DNA of 64,000 nucleotides, taken from Rhizobium sullae. Lineage in GTDB: Bacteria; Pseudomonadota; Alphaproteobacteria; Rhizobiales; Rhizobiaceae. Shown one piece after another: positions 25,600 through 36,753 of this stretch. A model generated the notes under the pieces. That model worked only from the letters and a program-made list of their open reading frames with translations. It was not told where the DNA came from and did no database searches. A program made the position numbers and the translations under genes. The stretch covers positions 143,883 through 207,882 of the forward strand of contig NZ_FWER01000003.1 of the NCBI RefSeq assembly GCF_900169785.1. Direction: 5' to 3'. The number at the start of each line of letters is the position of its first letter. Positions within the stretch are counted from its first letter, which is position 1.

Positions 25600-27255
25600 C
25601 TACCGGACCTCCGCCCTTGCTCTCGGCCGCGTATCGTTGCGTTCCCAGGAGAAGATGGCGCGTGGCAAAGGCGCCCGCCCGCGTATGATGTCGGCTCCCT
25701 TCTCGCCGACCATGATCGTCGGACCATTGGTGTTGCACGAGGGAACACGCGGCATGACGGAGCTGTCGCACACCCGCAGTCCCTCCAAACCCCTCACCTT
25801 CAGATCAAGCCCCACCACGGCCATCCCATCCGTGCCCATCTTGCAGGTGCCGACCGGATGGTGGTCCGTCTTGGCATTGGCGCAGCCATAGTCGAAAAGC
25901 TGCTCGTCGGTGACGGCGCCGGCTCCGGGGAGCTTCTCCTCCAGCACATAGGGCTTCAACGCCGCCTGCTGCATGATCTCCCGGGCGATCTTCAAGCCCT
26001 CGATCGACATCTTCCGGTCATGCGGTTCGCTCCAGTAATTCGGGTCGATCAACGGCGCAGCCGCCGGGTCGGCGGATGAGAGGCGCACTGTACCGCGCGA
26101 GCGGGGATGCAGATAAGCGGAATTCAGCGTCACCCCGGCATTCTTCAGCCGGGCAACGCCCGCCTCGATGCCGGAGCCGAGGCCGAGATGGAACTGGACA
26201 TCCGGCGAGCGCGCGTTCGGATCCGCATACCAGAAACCACCGGTCTCGAAGAGCGACGAGGCCACCGGACCCGAACGGAAGAGCAGATACTGCAGCCCCG
26301 CCCAAAGCGTGCGGTGCAGCTTGGCGACGCCGTCGTAGGTGTGGTCGCCGGTGCATTCGGCAATGACGAAGAGATCGAGATGATCCTGCAAATTGCCGCC
26401 GACGCCGGGCAGGTCATGCTTCACATCGACGCCAACAGCTTTCAGATGATCCGCAGGCCCGATGCCCGATTGCAGCAGCAGCTTCGGCGAGCCGATCGCA
26501 CCAGACGAAACAAGGACTTCACGCTCGGCACGGATAATCTCGATGCCGTTCCGCCCGACAACTTCGACGCCGACCGCTCTCGTTCCTTCGATCACGATCC
26601 TGGCAACGCGGGCATTCATCCGGATGGTGAGGTTCGTTCGGTCCCTGATCGGGGACAAATAGCCGAGCGAGGCCGAAGAACGGCGGCGGTTTCGCTGCGT
26701 CAGCTGGTAGAAGCCGACGCCCGCCTGCTGCCGGCCGTTGAAATCCTGGTTGTAGGGAATGCCAAGTTCCTGCCCTGCACGGATATAGGCATCACAGATC
26801 GGTAGCGTTGAAACCGGCATCGACACTCCGAGCGGCCCGCCATAGGAATGGTAGTCGTCGGCAAAACGCTCATTGTCCTCGCAGCGTTTGAAATAGGGCA
26901 GAACGGAGCGGTAGTCCCAGCCCTCGCAACCGTCCTCGCTCGCCCAGAGATCGTAGTCTGCGGCATTGCCACGGGTATAGAGCTGCGCGTTGATCGAGGA
27001 GCCGCCACCGATGACTTTGGCCTGGGTATAGCGCAGCACCCTGCCCTTCATGTGCTTTTGCGGCACCGTCTCCCAGCCCCAGCTGGCGACGCCCTTCGTC
27101 ATCTTGGCAAAGCCTGCCGGCATATGGAACAGCGGGCTCCAGTCACTGCCGCCTGCTTCGAGCAGCAGCACTTTGACGTCGGGATCCTCCGTCAGCCGGT
27201 TGGCGAGCACGCAGCCCGCCGGGCCTCCGCCGGTGATGATGTAGTCGTATGCCAT
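25600..27255 (-). CDS. GMC-family FAD oxidoreductase (choline-dehydrogenase-like)
   Basis: The 551-residue flavoenzyme starts MAYDYIITGGGPAGCVLANR (ADP-binding Rossmann motif), has GSSINAQLYTRG for the FAD pyrophosphate region and HHPVGTCKMG plus CDSSVMPRVPSCNTNGPT near the end, which carries the catalytic His/Asn pair of GMC enzymes. It oxidises a primary or secondary alcohol. It is the last gene of the eight-gene operon, 14 nt after the SDR; GGGGGAG 6 nt upstream fixes the start. Similarity to BetA is at family level only; there is no betaine gene context. Confidence 0.87.
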   Translation of the reverse strand: MAYDYIITGGGPAGCVLANRLTEDPDVKVLLLEAGGSDWSPLFHMPAGFAKMTKGVASWGWETVPQKHMKGRVLRYTQAKVIGGGSSINAQLYTRGNAADYDLWASEDGCEGWDYRSVLPYFKRCEDNERFADDYHSYGGPLGVSMPVSTLPICDAYIRAGQELGIPYNQDFNGRQQAGVGFYQLTQRNRRRSSASLGYLSPIRDRTNLTIRMNARVARIVIEGTRAVGVEVVGRNGIEIIRAEREVLVSSGAIGSPKLLLQSGIGPADHLKAVGVDVKHDLPGVGGNLQDHLDLFVIAECTGDHTYDGVAKLHRTLWAGLQYLLFRSGPVASSLFETGGFWYADPNARSPDVQFHLGLGSGIEAGVARLKNAGVTLNSAYLHPRSRGTVRLSSADPAAAPLIDPNYWSEPHDRKMSIEGLKIAREIMQQAALKPYVLEEKLPGAGAVTDEQLFDYGCANAKTDHHPVGTCKMGTDGMAVVGLDLKVRGLEGLRVCDSSVMPRVPSCNTNGPTIMVGEKGADIIRGRAPLPRAIFSWERNDTRPRARAEVR

Positions 27256-27269
27256 CGCAACTCCCCCGC

Positions 27270-28046
27270 TCAAAGGCGGCCGATCGAAAGCCCGCCGCCG
27301 GCATCGATCACCGAGCCCGTGGCAAAGCCGAAACTTCCCGAAGCCAGCGCTGCGACGATCGCGCCGATGTCCTCAGCCTCTCCCCAACGTTTCATTGGAA
27401 CGACCCCGCCTGCAATCAGCGCATCATATTTTTCAGAAACCTTCTCGGTCATCGCCGTGCGGATGATGCCAGGCCGCACCTCGAAGACGCCGATGCCGCT
27501 TTCGGCAAGCCGCACCGCCAGCCCCTTGGTGAAGGCTGAAAGTCCGGCCTTGCTGATGCAGTAATCAAGACGCTCCGGCGATGTCAGCTCCGAGGATGCC
27601 GAGGTGATGTTGATGATCGAACGGGTCGCCTGCCTGGCGCCGCTCGTGAGCATCGCCTTGACGACCGCCTGCGTGAAGAACACCGTTCCCCGTAAATTGA
27701 CGTCGAGCACGGTGTCAAAATTCTCCGGCTTCAGCTCGAGGAAGTCGCCGCGCACCACTGAGCCGATGCCGGCATTGTTCACCAGGCAGTCGATCGCCCC
27801 GAATGTCTGCAGGACTTCATCGACCGTTGCAGCATGCCCGACAACATCCGCCAGATCGGCCTGCAGATAGACGGCCTTGGCGCCGAGCGAGCGCAATGCC
27901 CCGACCACCGGATCGTTCGGCTGGTCATCTTCTATTCCGGTGATCGCGACGTCATGCCCCGTCTTCGCCAGTGCCTCGGCGATCGCCAATCCGATGCCAC
28001 ATCTCCCGCCGGTGACAAGCGCAACCGGCCGCCTTCTCTGCGCCAT
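27270..28046 (-). CDS. short-chain dehydrogenase/reductase
   Basis: This 258-residue classical SDR has a nucleotide-binding motif TGGRCGIG near 12-19, LVNNAG near 90, catalytic Ser in NITSASS near 148-152 and YCISK (Tyr-x-x-x-Lys) near 160. It closely follows the preceding GMC gene (TGATG, 1-nt overlap), so it is part of the same operon. It probably interconverts a keto/hydroxy group of the unknown substrate with NAD(P). A longer in-frame extension upstream is not protein-like and overlaps the GMC gene, so it was rejected. Confidence 0.87.
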   Translation of the reverse strand: MAQRRRPVALVTGGRCGIGLAIAEALAKTGHDVAITGIEDDQPNDPVVGALRSLGAKAVYLQADLADVVGHAATVDEVLQTFGAIDCLVNNAGIGSVVRGDFLELKPENFDTVLDVNLRGTVFFTQAVVKAMLTSGARQATRSIINITSASSELTSPERLDYCISKAGLSAFTKGLAVRLAESGIGVFEVRPGIIRTAMTEKVSEKYDALIAGGVVPMKRWGEAEDIGAIVAALASGSFGFATGSVIDAGGGLSIGRL

Positions 28047-29551
28047 CACGCTAGATCCTTTTGCATGATATGTTCTCCGACGCGCAGCGCCTGTGCTGCC
28101 ACCGTCAGTGCCGGATTGACGGCGGCGGACGTCGGCAGGTGGCTCGCATCGACGACGAAGAGGTTCGGATGGTCGTAGGCACGGCACCAGATGTCGAGCG
28201 GCGCTGCCGCCGGATCGTTGCCGATCTTTATCGTGCCGCATTGATGCGACGGCGTCCGCTTGTCGAAGGGCCGGGAGAGAACCAGCGGAAAGCCTGCCGC
28301 CCGAAGCGCCTGCTTCAGCTTCTTCACCAGCATCAGATGCGCCGGCCAGTTCGTCCGCACCCACTGCAGGAGGATACGGTCGCCGTCGACCATAATGCGG
28401 CTTTCGGGATGCGGAATGTCCTCGCTCATCGCGTAGAAATCGATCGCGTGCGCCGACAGTTGGTTCAGCATCCATTCCGGCACCGACGGCATATTGGCCT
28501 TCAGGATGGTGCCAGACACGCGGCCCAGCAGTTGTACGTTGCCGAGCGGCGGCCCGCCCTCGCCGTCCGAGAGGTAATAGTCGTTGAAGCCGAAGGTCTT
28601 CTGATAGATGGACGTATTTCGAAAGCCTGGTGAGACCGCGATCACCGCGCTCGAATTGTGGTTCATGAAATTGCGGCCGACCTGATCCGAGCTGTTGGCG
28701 AGCCCTTTCGGATGCCTGTCATCTGCCGAGCGCAACAGCAGGACGGCAGATTGCACCGCGCCTGCGGAAAGGATCACGAGCTTCGGAGAGACCGTCTCCT
28801 CGGCACCATCCTTCCGGTAATGAACCGTCTCGATGTGCTTGCCGTCCGCCGCCGTTTGAAGCCGCGTCACCTGCGATCCGGTCTGCAGCCGAACGTTCGG
28901 ATGCTGCAGCGCCAGCGCGAGGCCGATCGTCTCGGCATCCATCTTTCCGTCGAAACTGTTCGGATGTGCGTCCCAGGGGGTCTTCGCCTTGGCAAGCCAG
29001 CGCTCGATATCGATGCCGAGCGGCAGCGAATAGGGATGCAAGCCGTTCCGCTTCATCCGCTCGCGCACAAGCGCGATCGGCGGCTCGTCAGGCACCGGCG
29101 GAAAGGCATAATTTTGCGAATGCACTGGTTCCGTAGGATCCTCGCCGACTTGCCCGCGCACTTGGTAGAGGTGCTCCGCCCGACTGTACCAAGGCTCCAG
29201 CTCTTCATAGGCAAACGGCCATGCAGGCGAGATGCCCTCGAGATGCCGCATCTCGGAAAAGTCCTCGCGCCGGTAGCGCACCATGACCGCCCCGAAGAAT
29301 TTCGAATTGCCTCCGACATTATAGTAGTTGCCGGGATTGAACGGCTTGCCGTCCATCTCGTACCAGGATTCCTTCGGCCGGAAGTGGCCGCGCTGGAAGA
29401 TCGCGCGCTGGTCGCGGTTTTCCGGCCGGTCCTCGATATGCCCGCCTGCCTCAAGGATAAGAATGTCAGCGCCCGAAGGCGCAAGCGCGGCGGCGGCGGT
29501 CGCCCCACCGATTCCCGAGCCGATAATGACAATGTCCGGCTGCTTCACCAA
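28046..29551 (-). CDS. GMC-family oxidoreductase, sugar/polyol dehydrogenase-like
   Basis: This 501-residue flavoprotein has DIVIIGSGIGGATAAAAL at the N-terminus, YYNVGGNSKFFGAVMVRYR in the FAD region, and SHQCGTIKIG plus VNPALTVAAQA with the catalytic His and Asn near the end. Compared with the choline-dehydrogenase type it is shorter, and its N-terminal half resembles pyranose/glucoside oxidoreductases and the large subunits of gluconate- or fructose-type dehydrogenases. It could attack a sugar or cyclitol ring hydroxyl. No small subunit or cytochrome gene lies in the operon. Confidence 0.83.
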   Translation of the reverse strand: MVKQPDIVIIGSGIGGATAAAALAPSGADILILEAGGHIEDRPENRDQRAIFQRGHFRPKESWYEMDGKPFNPGNYYNVGGNSKFFGAVMVRYRREDFSEMRHLEGISPAWPFAYEELEPWYSRAEHLYQVRGQVGEDPTEPVHSQNYAFPPVPDEPPIALVRERMKRNGLHPYSLPLGIDIERWLAKAKTPWDAHPNSFDGKMDAETIGLALALQHPNVRLQTGSQVTRLQTAADGKHIETVHYRKDGAEETVSPKLVILSAGAVQSAVLLLRSADDRHPKGLANSSDQVGRNFMNHNSSAVIAVSPGFRNTSIYQKTFGFNDYYLSDGEGGPPLGNVQLLGRVSGTILKANMPSVPEWMLNQLSAHAIDFYAMSEDIPHPESRIMVDGDRILLQWVRTNWPAHLMLVKKLKQALRAAGFPLVLSRPFDKRTPSHQCGTIKIGNDPAAAPLDIWCRAYDHPNLFVVDASHLPTSAAVNPALTVAAQALRVGEHIMQKDLA

Positions 29552-29581
29552 GCGATCCTCCCAGAACGCAATGCCTGCGGC

Positions 29582-31090
29582 TCAGCGCGGCATCCACCAG
29601 CCCGTCCGGGCGCCGATATGCATGTTGAGCGTCTTGGTCTCCGTATAGTCCTCTACCGCATGCCGCCCGAGTTCGCGGCCAAGGCCGGATTGGCGGTAGC
29701 CGCCAAACGGCAGTTCCGCCGCACCATCCATGAAGGTATTCATCCAGATCGTGCCCGCCTTCACCTTGCGGCCGATCGTCAGGCAGGTATCGAAGTCGCG
29801 GCTCCAGACGCCGGCCGAAAGGCCATAGTCGACGGCATTGGCGATGCGGATTGCATCCTCGACGCTTTCGAACGTCAACACCGAAAGCACCGGCCCGAAC
29901 ACTTCCTCACGGGCCACAGCCATATCCGCCTTGACGCCGGAAAGGATCGTCGGCGCCATGTACTGGCCGAAGCCGAAATCGATATGGCTGCCGCCAAGGG
30001 CGATACTTGCACCGCTGCCTGCCGCGGCAGAAACATAACCCTGAACCTTCTCCAGATGCTGCGGCGTGATGATCGCGCCCACCTGCGTCGACGGGTCCAG
30101 CGGATCACCGACCTTCACCTTCTGAGACAGAGCCGCCACGCGCGAAGTCACTTCTTCCGCAATGTCGCGATGCAGGATCAGGCGCGAACCGGCATTGCAG
30201 CATTCGCCCGCGTTGAAAAAGGCGCCGAACACAGCGGCATCAATGAAGGCGTCGAGATCGGCATCCGGGAACACGATCTGCGGATTCTTGCCGCCAAGCT
30301 CCAGCGAAACCTTCTTCAGCGTCTTTGCGGCATTTTCCATCGTCAGCCGGCCGACGCCGGTGGAACCGGTGAAGGAGACCATATCGACATCCGCATGCCC
30401 GGTCATCGTTCCACCGACGGCTGCCCCCGTGCCGACGATGATGTTGACGACACCTTCTGGAACGCCAGCCTCCATCAGGATTTCGCCGAGCACGAGCGTC
30501 GAGCCGGAGGTGAGCTCAGACGGCTTGACGACCGCTGTGCAGCCCGCCGCAAGCGCAAAGGGCAGTTTCTGGCTGACAATCAGGAACGGGAAGTTCCAGG
30601 GCGTGATGATCGAGACGACACCGACGGCCTCCCGCAACACGACGCCGAGCGTACCGTCGCCGAGCGTATTGTAGCTCTCGCCGTGCAGACCGCGGGCAAG
30701 CGCTGCCGCATAGCGCCAGATGTCAGCGGCACCGGCGATCTCGCCTTTCACCTGCGTGATCGGCTTGCCGGCTTCGATCGCATCGAGATAGGCCAGCTCG
30801 TCGGCACGCGCGGCGATCATATCCGCCGCCTTTAGCAGAATACCGGAGCGTTCGGAGGCCGTCATGCGCGGCCAGGCACCGTGATCGAAGGCCTTTCGGG
30901 CGGCGGCGATCGCCTTCACCGCATCATCCCTGGTCGCCGCCTTGTAGCGGCTGACGGCGACGCCATGGCTCGGCGCCACGCGCTCGATCGTGCCTGCCTC
31001 AACGCCCTCCACCCACTTGCCGTCGATCAGCATGCTGAACTCGCGCACCTTCGCGTCCGCCAGCTTCTGCGGCTTCACCAGCACCGTCAT
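29582..31090 (-). CDS. NAD-dependent aldehyde dehydrogenase
   Basis: The 502-residue ALDH has ITPWNFPFLI near 155, the Glu of SLELGGKNPQ near 265, the catalytic Cys in NAGECCNAG near 299 and EVFGPVLSV near 395. It oxidises an aldehyde to the acid, most like betaine/gamma-aminobutyraldehyde-type enzymes. GGGAGA 6 nt before the ATG at 31090 supports that start over the ATG two codons upstream, and makes a TGATG overlap with the hydratase stop. In this operon it probably supplies the acid for the CoA-transferase. Confidence 0.9.
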   Translation of the reverse strand: MTVLVKPQKLADAKVREFSMLIDGKWVEGVEAGTIERVAPSHGVAVSRYKAATRDDAVKAIAAARKAFDHGAWPRMTASERSGILLKAADMIAARADELAYLDAIEAGKPITQVKGEIAGAADIWRYAAALARGLHGESYNTLGDGTLGVVLREAVGVVSIITPWNFPFLIVSQKLPFALAAGCTAVVKPSELTSGSTLVLGEILMEAGVPEGVVNIIVGTGAAVGGTMTGHADVDMVSFTGSTGVGRLTMENAAKTLKKVSLELGGKNPQIVFPDADLDAFIDAAVFGAFFNAGECCNAGSRLILHRDIAEEVTSRVAALSQKVKVGDPLDPSTQVGAIITPQHLEKVQGYVSAAAGSGASIALGGSHIDFGFGQYMAPTILSGVKADMAVAREEVFGPVLSVLTFESVEDAIRIANAVDYGLSAGVWSRDFDTCLTIGRKVKAGTIWMNTFMDGAAELPFGGYRQSGLGRELGRHAVEDYTETKTLNMHIGARTGWWMPR

Positions 31091-31863
31091 CACCATTCTC
31101 CCTTGAATTGAGCTGGGCGCTTTTCGGCAAATGCCGCAACGCCCTCTTTGAGATCGCCGGTCTTGGCAGCCAGGATAGACCCTAGCGCCTCGACAGCCGC
31201 GCCATTGTCCTCACCATTCGCCGATGCGATGAGAAGCTTCGAGATCTCAAGTGCGGCCGGACCACGCTGAGCAATCCGCGCCGCGTGGTCCTTCGCCGCG
31301 GTAAGCGAAGTGCCGGTCTCGACGACGGCATCGACAATACCGTTCGCGCGCGCCTCCTCCGCCGAAAACATCTCGCCGCCGAGCACCATTCGGCGAACGA
31401 TCTGCGCGCCGAAGCGCTTGACCAGCCGCTGCGTGCCGGACCAGCCGGGTATCATGCCGAGACCCGTTTCCGGCAGGCCGATCCTGATCTGCGTTTCGGC
31501 GATGCGGATATCGGCAGCGCCGGCCAATTCCAAACCACCGCCGAGCGCATGACCGTTCAGCGCCGCAATCACCGGCATGCGCAGCGTCGCTAGCCGCTCG
31601 AAAACGCGGTGCCCGAAGCGCACCCAGGCATGACCGAATTCATTGGCCTCCATGCCGCCCCAGGCCTTGATGTCGCCGCCCGCAGAAAAGGCTTTGCCCT
31701 CGCCCGTCAGGATAGCGACGCGGACGGTGGCATTCGCCTCCACCTCGTCGCAGGCCGCGGCCAACGCCTTCAGCATGTCGATATCGAAGGCATTGAGCTT
31801 TTCCAGCCGCGAGATGGTCATGACCGCGATCTGACCTTCGATTGAAACCTTTACCTCACCCAT
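31090..31863 (-). CDS. enoyl-CoA hydratase/isomerase family protein
   Basis: This 257-residue crotonase-fold protein has the oxyanion-hole segments GKAFSAGGDIKAW near 60-72 and ALNGHALGGGLELAGA near 100-115, and the second catalytic Glu region ETGLGMIPGWSGTQ near 131-144. It hydrates or isomerises an enoyl-CoA thioester. It overlaps the CoA-transferase gene upstream by 8 nt. Together with that enzyme it implies the pathway passes through acyl-CoA intermediates. Confidence 0.9.
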   Translation of the reverse strand: MGEVKVSIEGQIAVMTISRLEKLNAFDIDMLKALAAACDEVEANATVRVAILTGEGKAFSAGGDIKAWGGMEANEFGHAWVRFGHRVFERLATLRMPVIAALNGHALGGGLELAGAADIRIAETQIRIGLPETGLGMIPGWSGTQRLVKRFGAQIVRRMVLGGEMFSAEEARANGIVDAVVETGTSLTAAKDHAARIAQRGPAALEISKLLIASANGEDNGAAVEALGSILAAKTGDLKEGVAAFAEKRPAQFKGEW

Positions 31864-33469
31864 GGAACGTCCCTTCCAGAACCCGCTGCGGCTTCTGCGA
31901 GAGCTTGAGACCGATCGGCGCCTCGCCGAACAAAGCGGCATCCATCACCTTCAGATTGTCGGAAACGATCAGCGGAAACTCCGACTGATCGAGAATGTGC
32001 GCCTGCAGGTCGACGCCGGGCGCGATCTCCGTCAGCACAACGCCCTCAGGCCTCAGCTTCAGCACGCACCGCTCGGTGACATAGGTGACATCCTGCCCCT
32101 GGGTCACGCCGCGCGGACCGGAGAAGGTCACATGCTCCACCGTTTTGACGAGCTTCTTCAACTTGCCTTCCTTCTCGATCACCAGCCTGCCGTTCTCGAC
32201 GCCGAGCTTTGCACCAGCATTGAACATGCCCGAGAAGACGATCTTCTTCGCCCGCGCTGTAATATCGACGAAGCCGCCGGCGCCCGCCGTCACATGCGGA
32301 CGGAAGGAGAGCTTGGAGACGTTGACCGATCCGTCGCGGCCGATCTCAAGGAAGGATAGCAGCGAGGCGTCGAAGCCGCCGCCCTGGAAATAGGTGAACT
32401 GATAGGGCGACGGCATGAAGGCATCGGCATTCGAGGCGCAGCCGAAGGCAAAGTCGAGCAGCGGAACGCCGCCGACGGCACCCTGCTCGATCACCCATGT
32501 CACCGCCCCGTGAAGTCCTTCTTCCAAGAGAATGCGCGGCACGTTGGCCGAAATCCCAAAGCCGAGATTGACGGCACTGCCGCCCTGCAGTTCTTGCGCG
32601 ACTCGGCGTGCAATCGCCTTCTGGATATTGAATTCCGGCAGGCGGAACGTATCGAGCGGCCGGAAGATTTCGCCGGAAATCGCCGGATCGTAGAGCGTCT
32701 GCGTCGTCTGCTTCTGGTCGGGATCGACCACGATGTAATCGACAAGCACGCCGGGAACACGCACGTCGTGCGGCTTCAGAGAGCCTTCCTTGGTGATCCG
32801 TTTCACCTGCGCGATCACGATGCCGCCGTTGTTGCGAGCGGCGAGCGCCTGGTCGAGGCCGCCGAGATAGGCGCCTTCGTGTTCATAGGTGAGATTACCA
32901 CGCTCATCCGCCGTCGTCGCCCGGATGATCGCCACCTGCGGTGCGATCGCCTTGAAGAACAGCCAATCCTCGCTCTCGAAGCTGATCTTCTTGACGATTG
33001 GCTCAGCGGCGGCCTTCGCATTCATGGCGCAGCCTTCGCGCGCCGGATCGACGAAGGTTTCGAGTCCCACCTTGGTCATCACCCCCGGCCGCTTGGCGGC
33101 TGCCTCGCGGTGCATGTCGAAGAGGATGCCCGAAGGCACGTTATAGGCGGCGATTTCGTCGTTGCCGATCATCTGCCAAATCAGTGGCGGCTCCGCGCTG
33201 GACGGGCCGGAGGGATAGGAGCCGCCGATGATCTTCTTCAGCAGGCCCTTCTTCGCGATGTAATCCACGCCCTTGATGCCGCTCATGTCGCCCGCCGCAA
33301 TCGGGTGCAGCGTCGTCAGATCACGCGGATGGCCGGTCGCTTCGAAACGCGCGCCGATCGCCTTCAGCATCAGGTCCGGGCAGCCGAGGCCGCTGGACGA
33401 CGAGACCGAGACGATTGCGCCGTCGGGGATCAGCGCTGCGGCTTCGGCGGGTGTTACGTGCTTGTCCAT
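31856..33469 (-). CDS. acyl-CoA:acetate/3-ketoacid CoA-transferase, fused subunits (YdiF-like)
   Basis: The 537-residue protein contains both CoA-transferase halves in one chain. The first has SVSSSSGLGCPDLML near 21-35 and the second has the catalytic Glu in TWVIEQGAVGG near 327-337 followed by FGCASNADAF. It would transfer CoA to an organic acid made by the operon. A long in-frame extension upstream of MDKHVTPAEA overlaps the neighbour and is not family-like, so the shorter start is used. The gap to the preceding dehydrogenase is 1 nt. Confidence 0.88.
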   Translation of the reverse strand: MDKHVTPAEAAALIPDGAIVSVSSSSGLGCPDLMLKAIGARFEATGHPRDLTTLHPIAAGDMSGIKGVDYIAKKGLLKKIIGGSYPSGPSSAEPPLIWQMIGNDEIAAYNVPSGILFDMHREAAAKRPGVMTKVGLETFVDPAREGCAMNAKAAAEPIVKKISFESEDWLFFKAIAPQVAIIRATTADERGNLTYEHEGAYLGGLDQALAARNNGGIVIAQVKRITKEGSLKPHDVRVPGVLVDYIVVDPDQKQTTQTLYDPAISGEIFRPLDTFRLPEFNIQKAIARRVAQELQGGSAVNLGFGISANVPRILLEEGLHGAVTWVIEQGAVGGVPLLDFAFGCASNADAFMPSPYQFTYFQGGGFDASLLSFLEIGRDGSVNVSKLSFRPHVTAGAGGFVDITARAKKIVFSGMFNAGAKLGVENGRLVIEKEGKLKKLVKTVEHVTFSGPRGVTQGQDVTYVTERCVLKLRPEGVVLTEIAPGVDLQAHILDQSEFPLIVSDNLKVMDAALFGEAPIGLKLSQKPQRVLEGTFHG

Positions 33470-33470
33470 G

Positions 33471-35506
<2,036 letters not shown>

Positions 35507-35536
35507 GATTGCTCCTCCAAGAATACCCAGAGTTAA

Positions 35537-35614
35537 TTGGAACGTTCCAAATTTGTCAAGAAATGAATTACTTTGCAGCCATATCTTTCTCAGATCGATT
35601 TGGAACGTTCTAAA
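35537..35614. promoter_or_regulatory. paired LacI-type operators
   Basis: Site 1, TTGGAACGTTCCAA (35537-35550), is a perfect 14-bp palindrome. Site 2, TTTGGAACGTTCTAAA (35599-35614), has the same core with one mismatch. Their centres are 63 bp apart, six helical turns, which suits looping by a LacI-type tetramer or cooperative binding. The central CG and flanking AACG/CGTT match LacI-family operators. They precede the regulator gene and control the whole operon, and site 2 may also affect the rightward transcript. Confidence 0.85.
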
Positions 35615-35702
35615 CCGAGGTGATAAGTCCGTGTGAAAAAATATATCCTCGAACACAAAAGCGTACCGGAATTGACAAAAGTGCACTTTGCAGCCGTACT
35701 CG

Positions 35703-35786
35703 ACGGTACTAGTGAAATGAGCGTCGCTTCTTCTTTTCCCCGAAGCGGCCTAGAACTCAGCCTCGCCCGTCGCGAGGCTTTTTTCA
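35703..35786 (+). ncRNA. candidate trans-acting sRNA
   Basis: A TTGACA box (35672-35677) with a possible weak -10 about 17 nt later precedes a segment of about 80 nt that folds into two hairpins. The first (CGCTTC/GAAGCG, 35725-35747) has a TTCTTTTCCCC loop resembling an anti-Shine-Dalgarno. The second is a 7-bp terminator stem (GCCTCGC/GCGAGGC, 35760-35778) followed by six T. The order stem with C-rich loop, then terminator, is typical of rhizobial sRNAs that repress ABC transporter mRNAs. The overlapping short reading frame has no ribosome site. Confidence 0.55.
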
Positions 35787-35812
35787 TTTTTTGCAGCCGG
35801 AATCCCGGCAAT

Positions 35813-35862
35813 AAAAAACCGCCCTTGCCATGATCCGAGGAGAATTGGCAAAGGCGGTTCTT
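35813..35862 (-). terminator. Rho-independent terminator of the small secreted protein gene
   Basis: On the minus strand AACCGCCTTTGCCA pairs with TGGCAAGGGCGGTT, with one mismatch, and is followed by TTTTTTATT. It lies 36 nt after the stop of the leftward gene and faces the sRNA terminator, insulating the two units. Confidence 0.8.
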
Positions 35863-35897
35863 GTGCCGCCGCGTCAGGAAAGACCGGCGGATGCTAC

Positions 35898-36212
35898 TTA
35901 GCGGCGGATCAGCGGGCAGCCGCGGACATTCGCAAAGGTCATGCGGTCCCAACCGCGGCGGTCACGGCCGGCAACGACGACGCGGCGCGGCGTGACATTG
36001 ACTACGCGCACGTCGCGCAGGCCGGACCAGCGAGCCGCGCGGACAGCCATGACCGGCGAGCAGCCGCGGTAGACCGGCGGCGGACGATGGTACTGGGCGT
36101 CGACGATAAAGCCGCGCTCAGCCCCTGCCGCAGCAGCGGTGGAGACGGTGGCGGGGATCGAAGCAATGGCAAGCAATGCGGCAAACGACGCTTTGGCAAT
36201 GAAATTGGTCAT
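35898..36212 (-). CDS. small secreted protein of unknown function
   Basis: The 104-residue protein has a clear signal peptide (IAKASFAALLAIASIPATVSTAAAA) and a basic mature part with two Cys (YRGCSPVMAVRAARWSGLRD, then VRGCPLIRR) that could form a disulfide. I recall similar small basic secreted proteins in rhizobia, without known function. The internal ATG (MTNFIAK) is used because GAGGGAA lies 8-9 nt upstream and a longer start would bury the signal peptide. It is monocistronic, with its own terminator. Confidence 0.78.
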   Translation of the reverse strand: MTNFIAKASFAALLAIASIPATVSTAAAAGAERGFIVDAQYHRPPPVYRGCSPVMAVRAARWSGLRDVRVVNVTPRRVVVAGRDRRGWDRMTFANVRGCPLIRR

Positions 36213-36318
36213 TGGAGAATTCCCTCGTGTCAATGGACGCTCGAACTCCCTTTCAGGGATGATTCGACCATAGAGGGCCAAAGCTGAACGATGTTCGAAT
36301 TGCGTATTCAGGCTCTGT

Positions 36319-36741
36319 TCACGCGCTGAGATGCAGCACGATTTCGCGGTGATGGGGACGGTCTCGATGCTCGAAGAGAAAGAGACCCTGCCAGGTGCCG
36401 AGCACCATCCTGCCGTTCGTAACGGGAATGCCGAACGAAACCTGTGTCAACGCCGCCTTGATATGGGCGGGCATGTCGTCCGGGCCTTCGGTCGTATGGA
36501 CGATCCAGCGCATCGACGGGTCCGATGACGCTGGCACGAGCCGGCGGAAGAAGGCATTGAGGTCCGTCTGCACATCGGGGTCCGCATTTTCCTGGATCAG
36601 CAGCGAACAAGAGGTGTGGCGCACGAAGACCGTGAGCAGGCCTTCGTCCACGCCGCTTGCGCCGACGAAAGCTGCCGCCTGGTCCGTGAACTCGTAAAGA
36701 CCTTGGCCGCGGGTCGGGATGCTGATCGTCGTCTGGGGCAC
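36319..36741 (-). CDS. YjbQ/UPF0047 family protein
   Basis: This 140-residue single-domain protein matches the UPF0047/YjbQ fold: GLLTVFVRHTSCSLLIQENA, HTTEGPDDMPAHIKAALTQ, then GTWQGLFLFEHRD. The conserved His, Glu and Asp residues sit where the family has its putative active site. Members show weak thiamine-phosphate synthase activity in vitro, but the physiological role is not settled. It is followed on the left by the small secreted protein gene without a shared leader. Confidence 0.9.
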   Translation of the reverse strand: MPQTTISIPTRGQGLYEFTDQAAAFVGASGVDEGLLTVFVRHTSCSLLIQENADPDVQTDLNAFFRRLVPASSDPSMRWIVHTTEGPDDMPAHIKAALTQVSFGIPVTNGRMVLGTWQGLFLFEHRDRPHHREIVLHLSA

Positions 36742-36753
36742 CGAACTCCTCTT

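Noticed and set aside
25401..25688. 95-aa frame starting MICTGTDAV
   Set aside because: Overlaps the better supported 26-aa gene and the end of the GMC gene, with no ribosome site.
28658..30835. 725-aa rightward frame across the GMC and ALDH genes
   Set aside because: It spans two real genes antisense and shows Arg/His/Asp bias typical of shadows.
35633..35833. 66-aa frame starting MKKYILEHKS
   Set aside because: No ribosome site and it runs through a terminator hairpin; the region fits an sRNA better.
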